Under the pieces are notes generated by a model, which made no database searches, was not told the DNA's origin, and worked only from the letters and a program-made list of their open reading frames with translations. Below, piece after piece: positions 1 through 8,705 of a DNA stretch of 64,000 nucleotides. This stretch comes from Aulosira sp. FACHB-615 (GTDB lineage Bacteria; Cyanobacteriota; Cyanobacteriia; Cyanobacteriales; Nostocaceae), in assembly GCF_014698045.1 (NCBI RefSeq), contig NZ_JACJSE010000002.1:523752-587751 (forward strand), in the 5' to 3' direction. Numbering within the stretch: position 1 is the first letter of the stretch; every line of letters starts with the position of its first letter. Made by a program: the position numbers and the translations under genes.

Positions 1-60
1 TACTGGAGGCGGAAGGTGTAAGGATATATAGCAGTTCTTACTTGCTTGTAATACAGTTGG

Positions 61-130
61 AACCCCACCCCGCATTTGCTGACGCAAACGCTCCCCTCCC
101 CGCTTGCGGGGAGGGGTTGGGGGTGGGGTT
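61..130. repeat. nested palindromic repeat
   Basis: The outer arms at 61-71 (AACCCCACCCC) and 120-130 are exact reverse complements. They enclose a second perfect 11-bp inverted repeat, 93-103 with 106-116, separated by TT. It lies past the stop of the nucleotidyltransferase gene that ends at 207. Elements of this G/C-rich form are scattered in Nostocales genomes (family knowledge). It could act as a bidirectional terminator, but it has no clear T-run. Confidence 0.7.
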
Positions 131-206
131 GAAATGTACCTCATCCAACCGAGAACCGCTATAGATTTTCAACTTCTTTACACCCTTACACACCTGTCCA
201 GCAAAG

Positions 207-2735
207 TTAAACTTCGGCTGGGTGATATTCTTGTTGTCTTTCCACAAAAGTTTGGACGCGGTGGCGGTAGTTGCGAATGGTGTCGTCTACCCAATCGCGA
301 TCGCTACTATTGGCAAACAAATGTACTAATGGCTCGCTGGCATCGGGTAAAACTAACAGCCAATTATCATCGAATGGTTGACCAATTTTCACGCCATCGA
401 TGAGTTCGAGGTTTTGGGCTGGGTGAGTTTCTACTAAGTAGCGCATTAATGCACCTTTAGCAGTCCAAGGACAGCGAATTGTCTGAGTTCTATGAATGAC
501 GCGGGGTAATTCGGAACGTGCAGTAGCCAGCGATCGCTCTTGAATTGTTAACATTTCAATGATCTTGGCAATGCAGAACATGGAATCAAACCCCGGATGC
601 AGTTGGGGGAAAATGAAACCAGTGTCGCCACTACCGCCCAACACTACATTAGAATTTTTTTGACAAGCTTCCATTAAGGCGGTTGGGTTAGCCTTTGTCC
701 GAATCACTCTCCCATCATGGCGACGGGCGACTTGTTCCACCGCACTAGAGGCGTGAACTGGCACAACTACCGTACCTCTGGGGTTAGATGTCAATATCAT
801 GTCCACCATTAAGGCGGTTAACATTTCCCCACGAATGGGAAAGCCTGATTCATCAACTAAAATTAGCTGTTCGCCATTGGCCGAGACTTGCACGCCAAAG
901 TTAGCTTTCAAGGCTTCCACCACATGACCTAACTGGGTTAATAAGGCTTCGCGGTCAGCCGTGGTGACAGCGTGTTTATTTAAACTGGCGTTGAGTACCA
1001 CTGCATCCGCGCCGAATTTATCCAGCATTTGGGGTAAAACAGCCCCAGAGACAGCATAAACATAGTCAATGACGATTTTGGCGCGACTGTTGGTGAGGGT
1101 AGAAACGTGGAGTAATTTTTCAAAGGCTGTGCAGTAACTGTCAATAACTTGGCTGGGATAAGCCACATCACCAACTTCATGAATCAACGCCCGACGCATA
1201 TCTTCTTTAAAATATGCCCCTTCAATTTTCTTTTCTTGGGCTTTGGAAATGTTAATCCCTTTGTCATCCATAAATTCTATCAGGATGTAGTCGGGGCGAT
1301 CGGGATGGACTCTGACATGGATACCGCCAGCTACTGACATCATCGGAATCACAGTCCGGGCGATGGGGATAGCAGTAGCATCAAGGTTTTGAATATCAAC
1401 GCCTACAGACATTAAACCGGCAATCAGCGATCGCGTCACCATCCGAGAAATGTTCCGTTGGTCTCTTGATACTGTAACTTTAGAACCGGGTTTTAAAATC
1501 GAACCATAAGCCGAACCTAAGCGCACCGCAAATTCTGGGGTAATGTCGATATTTGCCAAACCTTGTACGCCACGTTGACCAAACAAGTTTCTTTGGGCAG
1601 TATTTCCCCAAATTAAGTTGATGTTTAAAATTGCACCAGACTCAATTTTTTTACTCGGCCAAACACGCACACTAGTACTAATTTGTGCTTCTTCCCCCAC
1701 CGTAGATAACGAACCCACCACGGCAGCTTCTAATACATGGGCGCGGCGGTCTACGCGGCTACCACGGGAAATGACACAGGCACTTAATTGGGCTTCTTCC
1801 CCCACAAACGCCCCATTCCACACAATTGGACGCTTGAGGTTAGCATCAGCCCCAACGGTCACATTATCACCAATAACTGTTCCCGCTTCAATTTGAACTC
1901 TTGCCCCAATGCGGCAATTATCGCCAATTATGGCGGGAGTTTGAATATGGGCTGTTGCATCAATAAAAGTATTCTCTCCTACCCAGACACCGGGGGAAAT
2001 TTCTTCATAAGCAAATTCAAGTTTTACCTTTCTATCTAAAGCATCATATTGTGCTTCCCGATAAGCATCTAAATGACCAACATCACACCAGTAACCTTGG
2101 GCAATATAGCCGTACATCGGCTCATTTTTGGCTAAAAGTAACGGAAATAAATCCTTAGAAAAGTCAGTTTCGGTATTAGCTGGTAAATAATCTAAAACTT
2201 CAGGTTCAAGAATGTATGTTCCAGTGTTGACTGTATCGGAAAAAATTTCGCTTGTAGATGGTTTTTCTAAAAATCGTTTAATTTTGCCTGCTTCGTCAGT
2301 AATTACTACGCCAAATTCAATGGGGTTAGGAACTCTAGTTAAAATCAAAGTCGCTTTTGATTGTTTTTGTTTATGAAATTCAATTGCTGCTGTTAAATCA
2401 AAATCTGTAATGCTATCGCCACTAATTACTAAAAAAGTTTCATCTAGTAGTTCGGCAATATTTTTCACACAACCCGCCGTTCCCAAAGGCTGATCTTCTT
2501 CTACCGCGTAGGTCATTTGTACGCCAAAATCACTACCATCTTGAAAGTAATCACGCAAAACATCGGGTAAATAATGTAATGTAGCAATGACTTCGGTGAT
2601 TTGATGTCTTTTGAGCAAATTGATAATATGTTCAGCAATGGGACGATTGAGAATCGGCACCATTGGTTTAGGTAAATCGCAAGTTAAAGGACGAAGCCTT
2701 GTCCCCGAACCGCCTGCCATCAGTACTGCACGCAT
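207..2735 (-). CDS. NDP-sugar pyrophosphorylase fused to a phosphomannomutase-like domain
   Basis: This 842-residue protein is annotated in cyanobacteria as mannose-1-phosphate guanyltransferase. Residues 1-235 form a nucleotidyltransferase fold with the signature GGSGTRLRPLT near residue 8. Residues about 250-370 look like a left-handed beta-helix (hexapeptide-type repeats rich in I-G-x-x-V/A). Residues about 375-840 resemble alpha-D-phosphohexomutases. In that half the phosphoserine loop (usually TASHNP) reads GGIHVRVHPDRP and the metal loop (usually DGDxDR) reads VSANGEQ, so mutase activity is doubtful. The probable role is making an activated sugar (GDP-mannose or similar) for polysaccharide or glycoconjugate synthesis in the cytosol. 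The start is well set: AGGAGG lies 5 nt before the ATG. The fusion call is firm; the exact sugar is not. Confidence 0.85.
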   Translation of the reverse strand: MRAVLMAGGSGTRLRPLTCDLPKPMVPILNRPIAEHIINLLKRHQITEVIATLHYLPDVLRDYFQDGSDFGVQMTYAVEEDQPLGTAGCVKNIAELLDETFLVISGDSITDFDLTAAIEFHKQKQSKATLILTRVPNPIEFGVVITDEAGKIKRFLEKPSTSEIFSDTVNTGTYILEPEVLDYLPANTETDFSKDLFPLLLAKNEPMYGYIAQGYWCDVGHLDAYREAQYDALDRKVKLEFAYEEISPGVWVGENTFIDATAHIQTPAIIGDNCRIGARVQIEAGTVIGDNVTVGADANLKRPIVWNGAFVGEEAQLSACVISRGSRVDRRAHVLEAAVVGSLSTVGEEAQISTSVRVWPSKKIESGAILNINLIWGNTAQRNLFGQRGVQGLANIDITPEFAVRLGSAYGSILKPGSKVTVSRDQRNISRMVTRSLIAGLMSVGVDIQNLDATAIPIARTVIPMMSVAGGIHVRVHPDRPDYILIEFMDDKGINISKAQEKKIEGAYFKEDMRRALIHEVGDVAYPSQVIDSYCTAFEKLLHVSTLTNSRAKIVIDYVYAVSGAVLPQMLDKFGADAVVLNASLNKHAVTTADREALLTQLGHVVEALKANFGVQVSANGEQLILVDESGFPIRGEMLTALMVDMILTSNPRGTVVVPVHASSAVEQVARRHDGRVIRTKANPTALMEACQKNSNVVLGGSGDTGFIFPQLHPGFDSMFCIAKIIEMLTIQERSLATARSELPRVIHRTQTIRCPWTAKGALMRYLVETHPAQNLELIDGVKIGQPFDDNWLLVLPDASEPLVHLFANSSDRDWVDDTIRNYRHRVQTFVERQQEYHPAEV

Positions 2736-3140
2736 AAATCCTCCTGATTTGCAGCCTTAGCTGCTTGTAATGCTATGAAAATATGTCGGTTTTATCTTTA
2801 GTGTCTTATAGATGTTCTGAGTTCAGGAACTTCCACAAGAGACATCTAGTCAGTGTTAAGCATATTTACTCAACACAGTAGCCTGTCTAGAAAAATGAAG
2901 AAATATTTCTAAAAATCGAGTTCATTTATTATGCCAGTTTCCCATACTGTTGAGGTAGCAAGAAAGTAGAAAAAAGAACATAAAAATCTAGAATAGTATA
3001 TTCTTTTTATTTTTATAATTTAGCTTCATGGTTAAATAGCAACAATGCTGGATGTTAATTTACACTGGAATCAGAGAATATGCGATCGCATCCTCAACTG
3101 GTCGGAAAATTACGGCTAAGTTCTAGCTTGTTAGTATAAA

Positions 3141-3174
3141 TTAAGAATTGCTGAGATATTTTGACAATTCTTAA
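3141..3174. promoter_or_regulatory. inverted repeat upstream of a small membrane gene
   Basis: TTAAGAATTG (3141-3150) and CAATTCTTAA (3165-3174) form a perfect 10-bp inverted repeat with a 14-nt spacer, ending 36 nt before the small gene at 3211. It is the only structure I see in the 475-bp intergenic stretch 2736-3210, which otherwise holds AT-rich DNA and one HIP1 site. It could be an operator or a 5' leader hairpin. Confidence 0.35.
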
Positions 3175-3210
3175 CTTAAATTTAGTCAGTAGTGAATGGA
3201 GTTCCTGAAC

Positions 3211-3402
3211 ATGAGCAAATTAATCGTATTACTTTTGCTAGTAGGTTATGTCGGTTTAGGTTGGAAGTTTTGGAATGGATTTACCAGGACTAACTTTCAA
3301 CCATCCTTACTCAATCGGATTGCTTTATCTTTGTTATGGCCTGTTTTATTTATCGCTAATCAATCCTATCGCCGCAATTTTAGAAAAGCCTTGAAAGGGT
3401 AG
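3211..3402 (+). CDS. small conserved membrane protein, function unknown
   Basis: The product is 63 residues. It has an N-terminal hydrophobic stretch (IVLLLLVGYVGLGW), a polar linker, a second hydrophobic stretch (IALSLLWPVLFIA) and a basic tail (SYRRNFRKALKG), which suggests a two-pass inner or thylakoid membrane protein with a positively charged end. I prefer the ATG at 3211 because GGAG lies 10 nt upstream; an in-frame ATG at 3196 has no such site. It stands alone, with its own upstream inverted repeat and a hairpin terminator about 95 nt behind it. No function can be assigned. The amino-acid pattern is plausible for a real gene rather than a chance frame. Confidence 0.65.
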   Translation: MSKLIVLLLLVGYVGLGWKFWNGFTRTNFQPSLLNRIALSLLWPVLFIANQSYRRNFRKALKG

Positions 3403-3495
3403 GTGTTAATTTTAAATTTACCAGTATCGACTTGTGGCGATCGCCTACATCTTAAAATAGTTTAGTGAGTAGTTTCTTGAAATTCCAGAGTTTTA

Positions 3496-3526
3496 GACCC
3501 CCGACTTCTTTAAGAAGTCGGGGGTC
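3496..3526. terminator. perfect 15-bp hairpin between convergent genes
   Basis: GACCCCCGACTTCTT (3496-3510) is the exact reverse complement of 3512-3526, with a single T between. It sits between a plus-strand gene ending at 3402 and a minus-strand gene ending at 3533, so it can stop transcription from both sides; the minus-strand side runs into TAAAA. A related palindrome with the same CGACTT core lies at 27644-27672. Confidence 0.75.
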
Positions 3527-3532
3527 TTGTAC

Positions 3533-4141
3533 TTAACCAATAGGTAAATTACCTGGGTTGACTGCATGAATATATTCACTACCAGAATGTGGTCTACCGC
3601 GTTTATATCTGGCTTCTTCGGGATTACCCCATCCTAACTGTAAAATCATCTCTAAAAAGTTAGGATTTTCCCACTTCCATAAACTTGCCCATTCAGTTCT
3701 GTGAGCAATTCTTTGGACATCATCTGTAGTAATTTGTTGATATTGCTTACTGTTATTAAAACTTAAATATAAATCCATATCGCTGGTTACTTCATACCAA
3801 AAATTCAATATCGCATCTTTGGCAGATTGTAATATAGCGATATCACTAGTCAACCCGACTAATTCGGTATCTACTTCTGGATAGCGCAAAGTTTTGCCTT
3901 TGACTGTCATTTCGCGCCAGACAATACCGGAAACATGATTTTCTCTTTGATAATCGTGAATAGCTGCTTTAAAATCTTGATAGGCAGTAAACTTTTGGAA
4001 CCCCTCGGTTCTGATAAACTGGTCTATTACAGGATTGCCAGAGACTGTTACCTCTAACTTCAGACGCTCTCCTTTTAGACAAGCTTGGCGTTCGGCTGCC
4101 AAAATTTGGATTAGCTCTTCGGTAGTGTAAACTTTTGACAT
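3533..4141 (-). CDS. conserved hypothetical protein (202 aa)
   Basis: A soluble-looking 202-residue protein without signal peptide or membrane segments. Composition and codon use match the neighbouring real genes. It contains several aromatic-rich stretches (ASLWKWENPNFLEMILQLGWG near residue 150) and a C-terminal basic patch (RYKRGRPHSG). I recognise no catalytic motif. It is transcribed alone on the minus strand, facing the 3496-3526 hairpin, with the thioredoxin-fold gene 150 bp upstream behind its own terminator. It is likely restricted to cyanobacteria; function unknown. Confidence 0.7.
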   Translation of the reverse strand: MSKVYTTEELIQILAAERQACLKGERLKLEVTVSGNPVIDQFIRTEGFQKFTAYQDFKAAIHDYQRENHVSGIVWREMTVKGKTLRYPEVDTELVGLTSDIAILQSAKDAILNFWYEVTSDMDLYLSFNNSKQYQQITTDDVQRIAHRTEWASLWKWENPNFLEMILQLGWGNPEEARYKRGRPHSGSEYIHAVNPGNLPIG

Positions 4142-4267
4142 CAGTTATTAGTCAAGGGTCAATAGTTTTGAACTTGAGACTATGAATTTGCGCTTTTGTG
4201 AAAATCGGTTATTTAAACATTATCCTTTGCTTGATTGGTGATGCAGTAGCCCACAGTACTAAAAATT

Positions 4268-4292
4268 AGGGTAGACCATCTGAGTCTACCCT
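4268..4292 (-). terminator. rho-independent-type terminator of the thioredoxin-fold gene
   Basis: AGGGTAGAC (4268-4276) and GTCTACCCT (4284-4292) are reverse complements around a 7-nt loop. Read on the minus strand this stem follows the stop codon at 4298 by 5 nt and is followed by AATTTTTAG. Confidence 0.75.
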
Positions 4293-4297
4293 GGCAG

Positions 4298-4885
4298 TTA
4301 TTTGGCTAACTCACTGCTAAATTCATTAAAAGAACGGCGCTTTAATTGTACAGATTCAGCACGGGGTAATAAATCAAACACTTCGCGGAATTTATCATCT
4401 ATTTCCTCAAAGGGTACTTGACCTTTTTTGTTTAACAATACTTGCCCTGATTGATTAAACACTACAACTTGAGGCACACCCCCAGAATAGTAATATCCTG
4501 GTTCCGTGGGATCATATTTTTCTTTTACTGGAATTGTATCAACATCAATCGGGATGATCTCTGCTACTCGTCCGTAAAACTCTTGGACGCGAGAAATTAC
4601 AATGGCATATTTTTTGCAATCGCTACTGTCATCTACATAAAATGCTAAAAATGCAGGTTTATGTTCTGTTAAAGTCTGTGCGAGTGTCTGTCTGGGTGGA
4701 ACTAAGGAACCATTGCCAGCATAAACGACAAACATATTGCCATCATAGTTATCATCATTAATACCAGCATAAGCCGGTTGAATACTGAACATCAGTAAAC
4801 ACACAAGCAATAACAGGCATTTCGATATCAAGCGTCGCCAGTCAGCCATACGTTTTTGTAAAAAAAACAACTTTGTAATATTCAT
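4298..4885 (-). CDS. exported thioredoxin-fold protein lacking a CxxC
   Basis: The 195-residue product begins with a basic stretch and a hydrophobic signal region (LISKCLLLLVCLLMF ending in AYA), suggesting export to the lumen or periplasm, or anchoring there. The mature part has thioredoxin-like features: a beta strand with AFLAFYVDDSSDC, then a long helix, then GGVPQVVVF carrying the expected cis-proline. Only one cysteine is left where thioredoxins have CxxC, so disulfide exchange is unlikely and a structural or chaperone role is more plausible. Cyanobacterial proteins of this size and layout are sometimes named thylakoid photosystem I accumulation factors; that link is tentative. The ATG at 4885 has AAGG 9 nt upstream; the in-frame TTG just before it is less likely. 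Confidence 0.65.
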   Translation of the reverse strand: MNITKLFFLQKRMADWRRLISKCLLLLVCLLMFSIQPAYAGINDDNYDGNMFVVYAGNGSLVPPRQTLAQTLTEHKPAFLAFYVDDSSDCKKYAIVISRVQEFYGRVAEIIPIDVDTIPVKEKYDPTEPGYYYSGGVPQVVVFNQSGQVLLNKKGQVPFEEIDDKFREVFDLLPRAESVQLKRRSFNEFSSELAK

Positions 4886-5157
4886 CAAAAGGAACCTTGC
4901 AAGCTACGATTTGTCGTAAGTTTGTGCTGAATTCGGCAACCTGGGCTGGATAAGTAATTACACCCGCGCACTATTTTTTAAGATAACGTCTTACGGATGA
5001 AGTATGAAGTCTGAATTTTGAAATTTCTTTTTCACACTTCATACTTTAGACTTCAGACTTTCTAAGTGCTGGCTTTTTGAGCCAGGATTCGCTAAACTCA
5101 CAGGATTAAATTTGCAACTAGATTAATTAGCAAACACAAGCAGATTCAGGTAAAGAA

Positions 5158-6495
5158 GTGGGCAAGAAAATTAAACTGATAGATAGACTGCGCCTTGGTT
5201 TGGCGGTATTGGTGGCGAAAACTGTAACATTTGCGGTGCGATCGCTGCGCTTAGGTGCTGCTAGTGTATTACCAGGGTCAATTGCACGGCGAATAGAACC
5301 TCGACTGTTGCAATTATTGAGTCAGCAGGTAAAAAATGGCGTAATTATCATTGCGGGGACGAATGGTAAAACAACTACGTCGCTGCTGTTAAAAACTATT
5401 TTGGAACGTAAAGGCTACCACATCACCCATAATTCTACAGGTGCAAACTTAGAAAATGGCTTGATGACAGCTTTACTCGAAAACACCAACTTGGTGGGGA
5501 CGCTGGCTGCTGACTACGCCATTTTGGAAGTAGATGAAAATATCGTCCCCAAGGTATTAACACCACTCCAGCCACGTATTATTCTGTGTTTAAACTTGTT
5601 CCGTGACCAACTCGACAGGTACGGCGAAGTAGATACCATCAGTAAACGCTGGACAAAGGTAATTTCCACACTTCCCAAAGAAACAGTCGTAATTCCCAAT
5701 GCGGATGACCCGACTTTATCGCACCTCGGTCAGCAGTTACCGCAACGTGTGTTATTCTTTGGCTTGAATGAACCAGAACAATACCTCGAATCAATTCAAC
5801 ACGCGGTAGATTCTATTTATTGCCCTAATTGCGGACATTCTTTAGATTATCAAGGTGTGTACTTGTCTCACTTGGGCGATTTTACTTGTCCCAGTTGTGG
5901 TTTTAGTAAGAGTAAACCAACCCTGGAAAGTAGCGAGTGGGGACAAATTTTGGTTGGTTTGTATAACAAATACAATACTTTAGCGGCGGTGACTGCGGCT
6001 ATTGAATTGGGTGTTGATGAAACCACAATTAGAGATACTATTAATAATTTCCAAGCTGCATTCGGTAGGGCGGAAGATTTAATTATTGATGGGAAAAAGG
6101 TGAGAATTTTATTATCTAAAAATCCTGTGGGGACAAACGAAACGATTCGGGTGGTGAATCAAAGTACTGATAAAACTACATTGATGGTGTTAAACGATCG
6201 CACCCCCGATGGTACTGATGTATCCTGGATTTGGGATGTGGATACAGAAAAATTAGTCGAACGTGGCGGAACTATTGTGGTGAGTGGCGATCGCGTTTAT
6301 GATATGGCTTTACGTCTGCGTTATAGCGAAAAGTCTCTTGAGAGTAACTTAAGCTTAATTGTCGAGGAAGATTTGAAGCAAGCGATCGCAACTGCCCTCA
6401 AGCATACAGCAGACAACGAAACCTTACACATTCTTCCTACTTATTCTGCCATGTTAGAAGTGCGCGAAGTTCTCACCGGCAGAAAAATTCTTTAG
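5158..6495 (+). CDS. murT: MurT-type Mur ligase, lipid II isoglutaminyl synthase subunit
   Basis: This 445-residue Mur ligase family protein shows the ATP loop AGTNGKTTT (about residue 66), the central Mur ligase domain, a four-cysteine zinc ribbon (CPNCG about residue 222 and CPSCG about 244) and the C-terminal DUF1727 part. In other bacteria MurT works with the glutaminase GatD to amidate the alpha-carboxyl of D-glutamate in lipid II at the cytoplasmic membrane face. The start is GTG at 5158 with AGG about 7 nt upstream; no in-frame ATG lies closer. The partner gatD is not adjacent but 1.3 kb downstream on the same strand, with an opposite-strand gene between. The zinc ribbon inserted in the ligase is typical of MurT and separates it from MurC-F. 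Confidence 0.88.
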   Translation: MGKKIKLIDRLRLGLAVLVAKTVTFAVRSLRLGAASVLPGSIARRIEPRLLQLLSQQVKNGVIIIAGTNGKTTTSLLLKTILERKGYHITHNSTGANLENGLMTALLENTNLVGTLAADYAILEVDENIVPKVLTPLQPRIILCLNLFRDQLDRYGEVDTISKRWTKVISTLPKETVVIPNADDPTLSHLGQQLPQRVLFFGLNEPEQYLESIQHAVDSIYCPNCGHSLDYQGVYLSHLGDFTCPSCGFSKSKPTLESSEWGQILVGLYNKYNTLAAVTAAIELGVDETTIRDTINNFQAAFGRAEDLIIDGKKVRILLSKNPVGTNETIRVVNQSTDKTTLMVLNDRTPDGTDVSWIWDVDTEKLVERGGTIVVSGDRVYDMALRLRYSEKSLESNLSLIVEEDLKQAIATALKHTADNETLHILPTYSAMLEVREVLTGRKIL

Positions 6496-6530
6496 GAAAT
6501 AGGGAATTGAGAAGCTTTTTTATCAAAATA

Positions 6531-6720
6531 GAATTCAGGAGTCAGAATTCAGAATTTACCTGAGTACTTCACTGGTGGATGAATGAGTGATGAAATATCA
6601 CATTATACCAATTAGAAATTAAGAAATCTAGCTCCAGTCAGACTTTCCTGATTTCTATCTGTCGCATTCTTTTCTTAAATTGGTATTACTTCTGACTCCT
6701 GAATTCTGACTTCTGAATTC
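6531..6720. repeat. long imperfect palindrome between convergent genes
   Basis: The 17-bp arm at 6531-6547 (GAATTCAGGAGTCAGAA) is matched exactly in reverse complement at 6690-6706. A second pair is nested inside (ATACCAATT near 6604 with AATTGGTAT near 6679). The GAATTC/CAGAA heptad units recur at 6711-6720. It lies between the stop of murT and the stop of the minus-strand gene at 6744, so it may serve as a convergent terminator, but its form is that of a dispersed repeat. Confidence 0.65.
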
Positions 6721-6743
6721 CTTTTTCAAATCTTTCTCACTTT

Positions 6744-7523
6744 CTAAACTAAATAACTGGTATTCGGGACAATAGGAAAGAAAGCATACTCATACCAAGC
6801 AGTCCAGATAAAACTTCTCAACCACCGTTGACGTTTTTCGGGAGTGAATTCATACTCAAATACCCCATGAGATGTATCAATCGAAGATAGGTGAGAATTG
6901 CAACCACAACCATGTTGATAAGTAAAGCCATATTTAGAAGCGATACTCTGCACCTTCATTTGCATCGCAAAAACCTTACCTGCGTGCAATATTGCATCCC
7001 AAGAACGCTTATGTTTGATATCTCGCTTATCAAATCTTAGGGCGCGTTCTTCAAATACATGATCGCGGTAAATTGGTGCTAGATGCACATGATAAAAACT
7101 TGCTGGTAGTTCATAGCCAAATTCTTGAAAAAGTTCTATTCCTATCCGCGCTACTTTTAATTCATTGGCAAACTCTTCGCCCTTTGATTCTAAATCTTGA
7201 AGCAGTGTCGCAAAATCAGGATAGCTAGTTTTTATAAAGTCATAACCGTAAAATTCTAGGGTTTCCCAAGCTAACTTGCCAAATAGTTGGGAGAATGATG
7301 ATTTAAGATATTCTAATTCTGGACGTTCGTTAAATAAGTCAACATCACCTTGTTCTAACTTATATTGAAATAACTGTGCCATTTCAACATAACTTTGTGG
7401 ATCAGAGATGCCTACATCTGCTATTCCGTTAGCAATATCTTGCCACACAGCAGGTAGTTGAGACACAGGAACTGCGTTTTCATACGCAATTACCGTCAAA
7501 TTCGGAGCTTCAATTGCTTGCAT
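6744..7523 (-). CDS. hypothetical protein (259 aa) with an HGCGCNSH motif
   Basis: I do not recognise this 259-residue protein. It is soluble-looking, acidic and rich in aromatic residues, without a signal peptide. A notable local motif near residue 212 is HGCGCNSHL, a Cys/His cluster that could bind a metal. His residues also occur in FYHVHLAPIYRDH (about residue 143). The ATG at 7523 has GGAG 8 nt upstream, so the gene is well expressed in principle. It sits alone, opposite to and between murT and gatD, which are normally adjacent, so it is probably an insertion in that locus rather than a functional part of it. The helix-rich sequence might suggest a ferritin- or heme-oxygenase-like fold, but this is a guess. 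Confidence 0.65.
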   Translation of the reverse strand: MQAIEAPNLTVIAYENAVPVSQLPAVWQDIANGIADVGISDPQSYVEMAQLFQYKLEQGDVDLFNERPELEYLKSSFSQLFGKLAWETLEFYGYDFIKTSYPDFATLLQDLESKGEEFANELKVARIGIELFQEFGYELPASFYHVHLAPIYRDHVFEERALRFDKRDIKHKRSWDAILHAGKVFAMQMKVQSIASKYGFTYQHGCGCNSHLSSIDTSHGVFEYEFTPEKRQRWLRSFIWTAWYEYAFFPIVPNTSYLV

Positions 7524-7839
7524 ATAATCTCCATTGAGATATTAAAAATTTGTCGCTTAGTTAAACAAAGTTAACTTTTTGGGAAATTTGCACAAAAACA
7601 GTGTAACTGTTTACCCAAGATTGAGTAAATTTACAGTTACCTGTGGAGATTATGGCTGTCTGACAATTACAAAACTGTGACCTAAAATACTGAAATCTGA
7701 TGAAAATTGCTATAAGTCCATGCAAAAATATAGCAGGGGACAGGGAACAGGTGACAGGTAACAGCGTAAAAAGTCTTTTACGGATTCTGCAATCAGAGAA
7801 AGAAAAAAGTTATAAATTATCAGTTATGAGTAAAGAATT
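7524..7839. other. intergenic region upstream of gatD
   Basis: This 316-bp stretch separates two divergent starts. It holds a short inverted repeat (AACAGT-GT-AACTGTT near 7597) and, at 7735-7763, a degenerate heptad tract of ACAGGGA/ACAGGTG units of the kind scattered through heterocystous genomes. No small ORF or RNA gene is evident. Promoters for both flanking genes must lie here, but I see no strong consensus box. Confidence 0.5.
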
Positions 7840-8658
7840 ATGACTTCTGAACAATTAGAATTAACAATTGGTTGGTTGTATCCTACTTTAATGAGTACTT
7901 ATGGCGATCGCGGTAATGTAATTACAATAGAACGTCGCGCTCAATGGCGGGGATACAGCGTAAAAGTCTTACCTCTAGACCAAAATTCCACCGCCGAAGA
8001 TATTAAATCTGTCGATGTAATTGTGGGTGGAGGCGCACAAGACCGTCAGCAAGAAATTGTGATGCGTGATTTGCAAGGGGTGAAAGCTGACGCAATGCGC
8101 GAAAAAATTGCCAATGGTACACCAGGGGTTTTTACTTGCGGTTCACCCCAACTCCTAGGACATTATTATGAACCAGGATTTGGACAACGAATAGAAGGGT
8201 TAGGAATCCTCGATTTAGTATCTATTCATCCTGGGGAAAATACCAAACGTTGCATTGGTAACTTAGTAATTGAAGTTACAGCCTCCCGCCTCGCCAAAGA
8301 GTTAGAAGAGATGATTGGTAGTAAACCTTATCTTGTCGGGTTTGAAAATCATGGCGGACGCACCAAGTTAGGTAAGGTAGAAGCCTTGGGACGTGTGGTG
8401 TACGGTTTAGGCAATAATGGCGAAGATGGTACAGAAGGTGCATTTTATCAGAATGCGATCGCCACTTATTCCCACGGCCCCTTGTTACCAAAAAATCCCT
8501 TTGTCGCTGACTGGTTAATTCAAACAGCGTTGCGGCTGAAGTATCAACAACCCATCACACTCAAACCCTTAGATGATGACCTCGCCATACAAGCGCGAGA
8601 AGCCATGCTTAAACGCTTAAAAGTCAGCGTAGCAACTGTAGCTACTAGCAAAGTTTAA
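7840..8658 (+). CDS. gatD: GatD-type glutamine amidotransferase, lipid II isoglutaminyl synthase subunit
   Basis: The 272-residue product belongs to the CobB/CobQ-like class I glutamine amidotransferases. The nucleophile elbow is FTCGSPQLLG (Cys about residue 100), and the catalytic His lies in SHGPLLPKNP about residue 211. It starts with WLYPTLMSTYGDRGN, a characteristic GatD N-terminus. It supplies ammonia from glutamine to MurT for amidation of D-glutamate in peptidoglycan precursors. The gene is on the same strand as murT but separated from it by 1.34 kb including an oppositely oriented gene, so the pair probably needs its own promoter here. A 26-nt hairpin terminator follows at 8680. Confidence 0.87.
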   Translation: MTSEQLELTIGWLYPTLMSTYGDRGNVITIERRAQWRGYSVKVLPLDQNSTAEDIKSVDVIVGGGAQDRQQEIVMRDLQGVKADAMREKIANGTPGVFTCGSPQLLGHYYEPGFGQRIEGLGILDLVSIHPGENTKRCIGNLVIEVTASRLAKELEEMIGSKPYLVGFENHGGRTKLGKVEALGRVVYGLGNNGEDGTEGAFYQNAIATYSHGPLLPKNPFVADWLIQTALRLKYQQPITLKPLDDDLAIQAREAMLKRLKVSVATVATSKV

Positions 8659-8679
8659 GTCAGAATAATTTAGCATTCC

Positions 8680-8705
8680 AGAGTCAGAACTGATATTCTG
8701 ACTCT
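8680..8705 (+). terminator. rho-independent terminator of gatD
   Basis: AGAGTCAGA (8680-8688) pairs with TCTGACTCT (8697-8705) around an 8-nt loop and is followed by TTATTTTT. It begins 21 nt past the gatD stop codon. Confidence 0.85.

Noticed and set aside
104..403. Open frame on the plus strand over the end of the nucleotidyltransferase gene
   Set aside because: It runs antisense to a strong gene and through the palindrome at 61-130, with no homology and no ribosome site.
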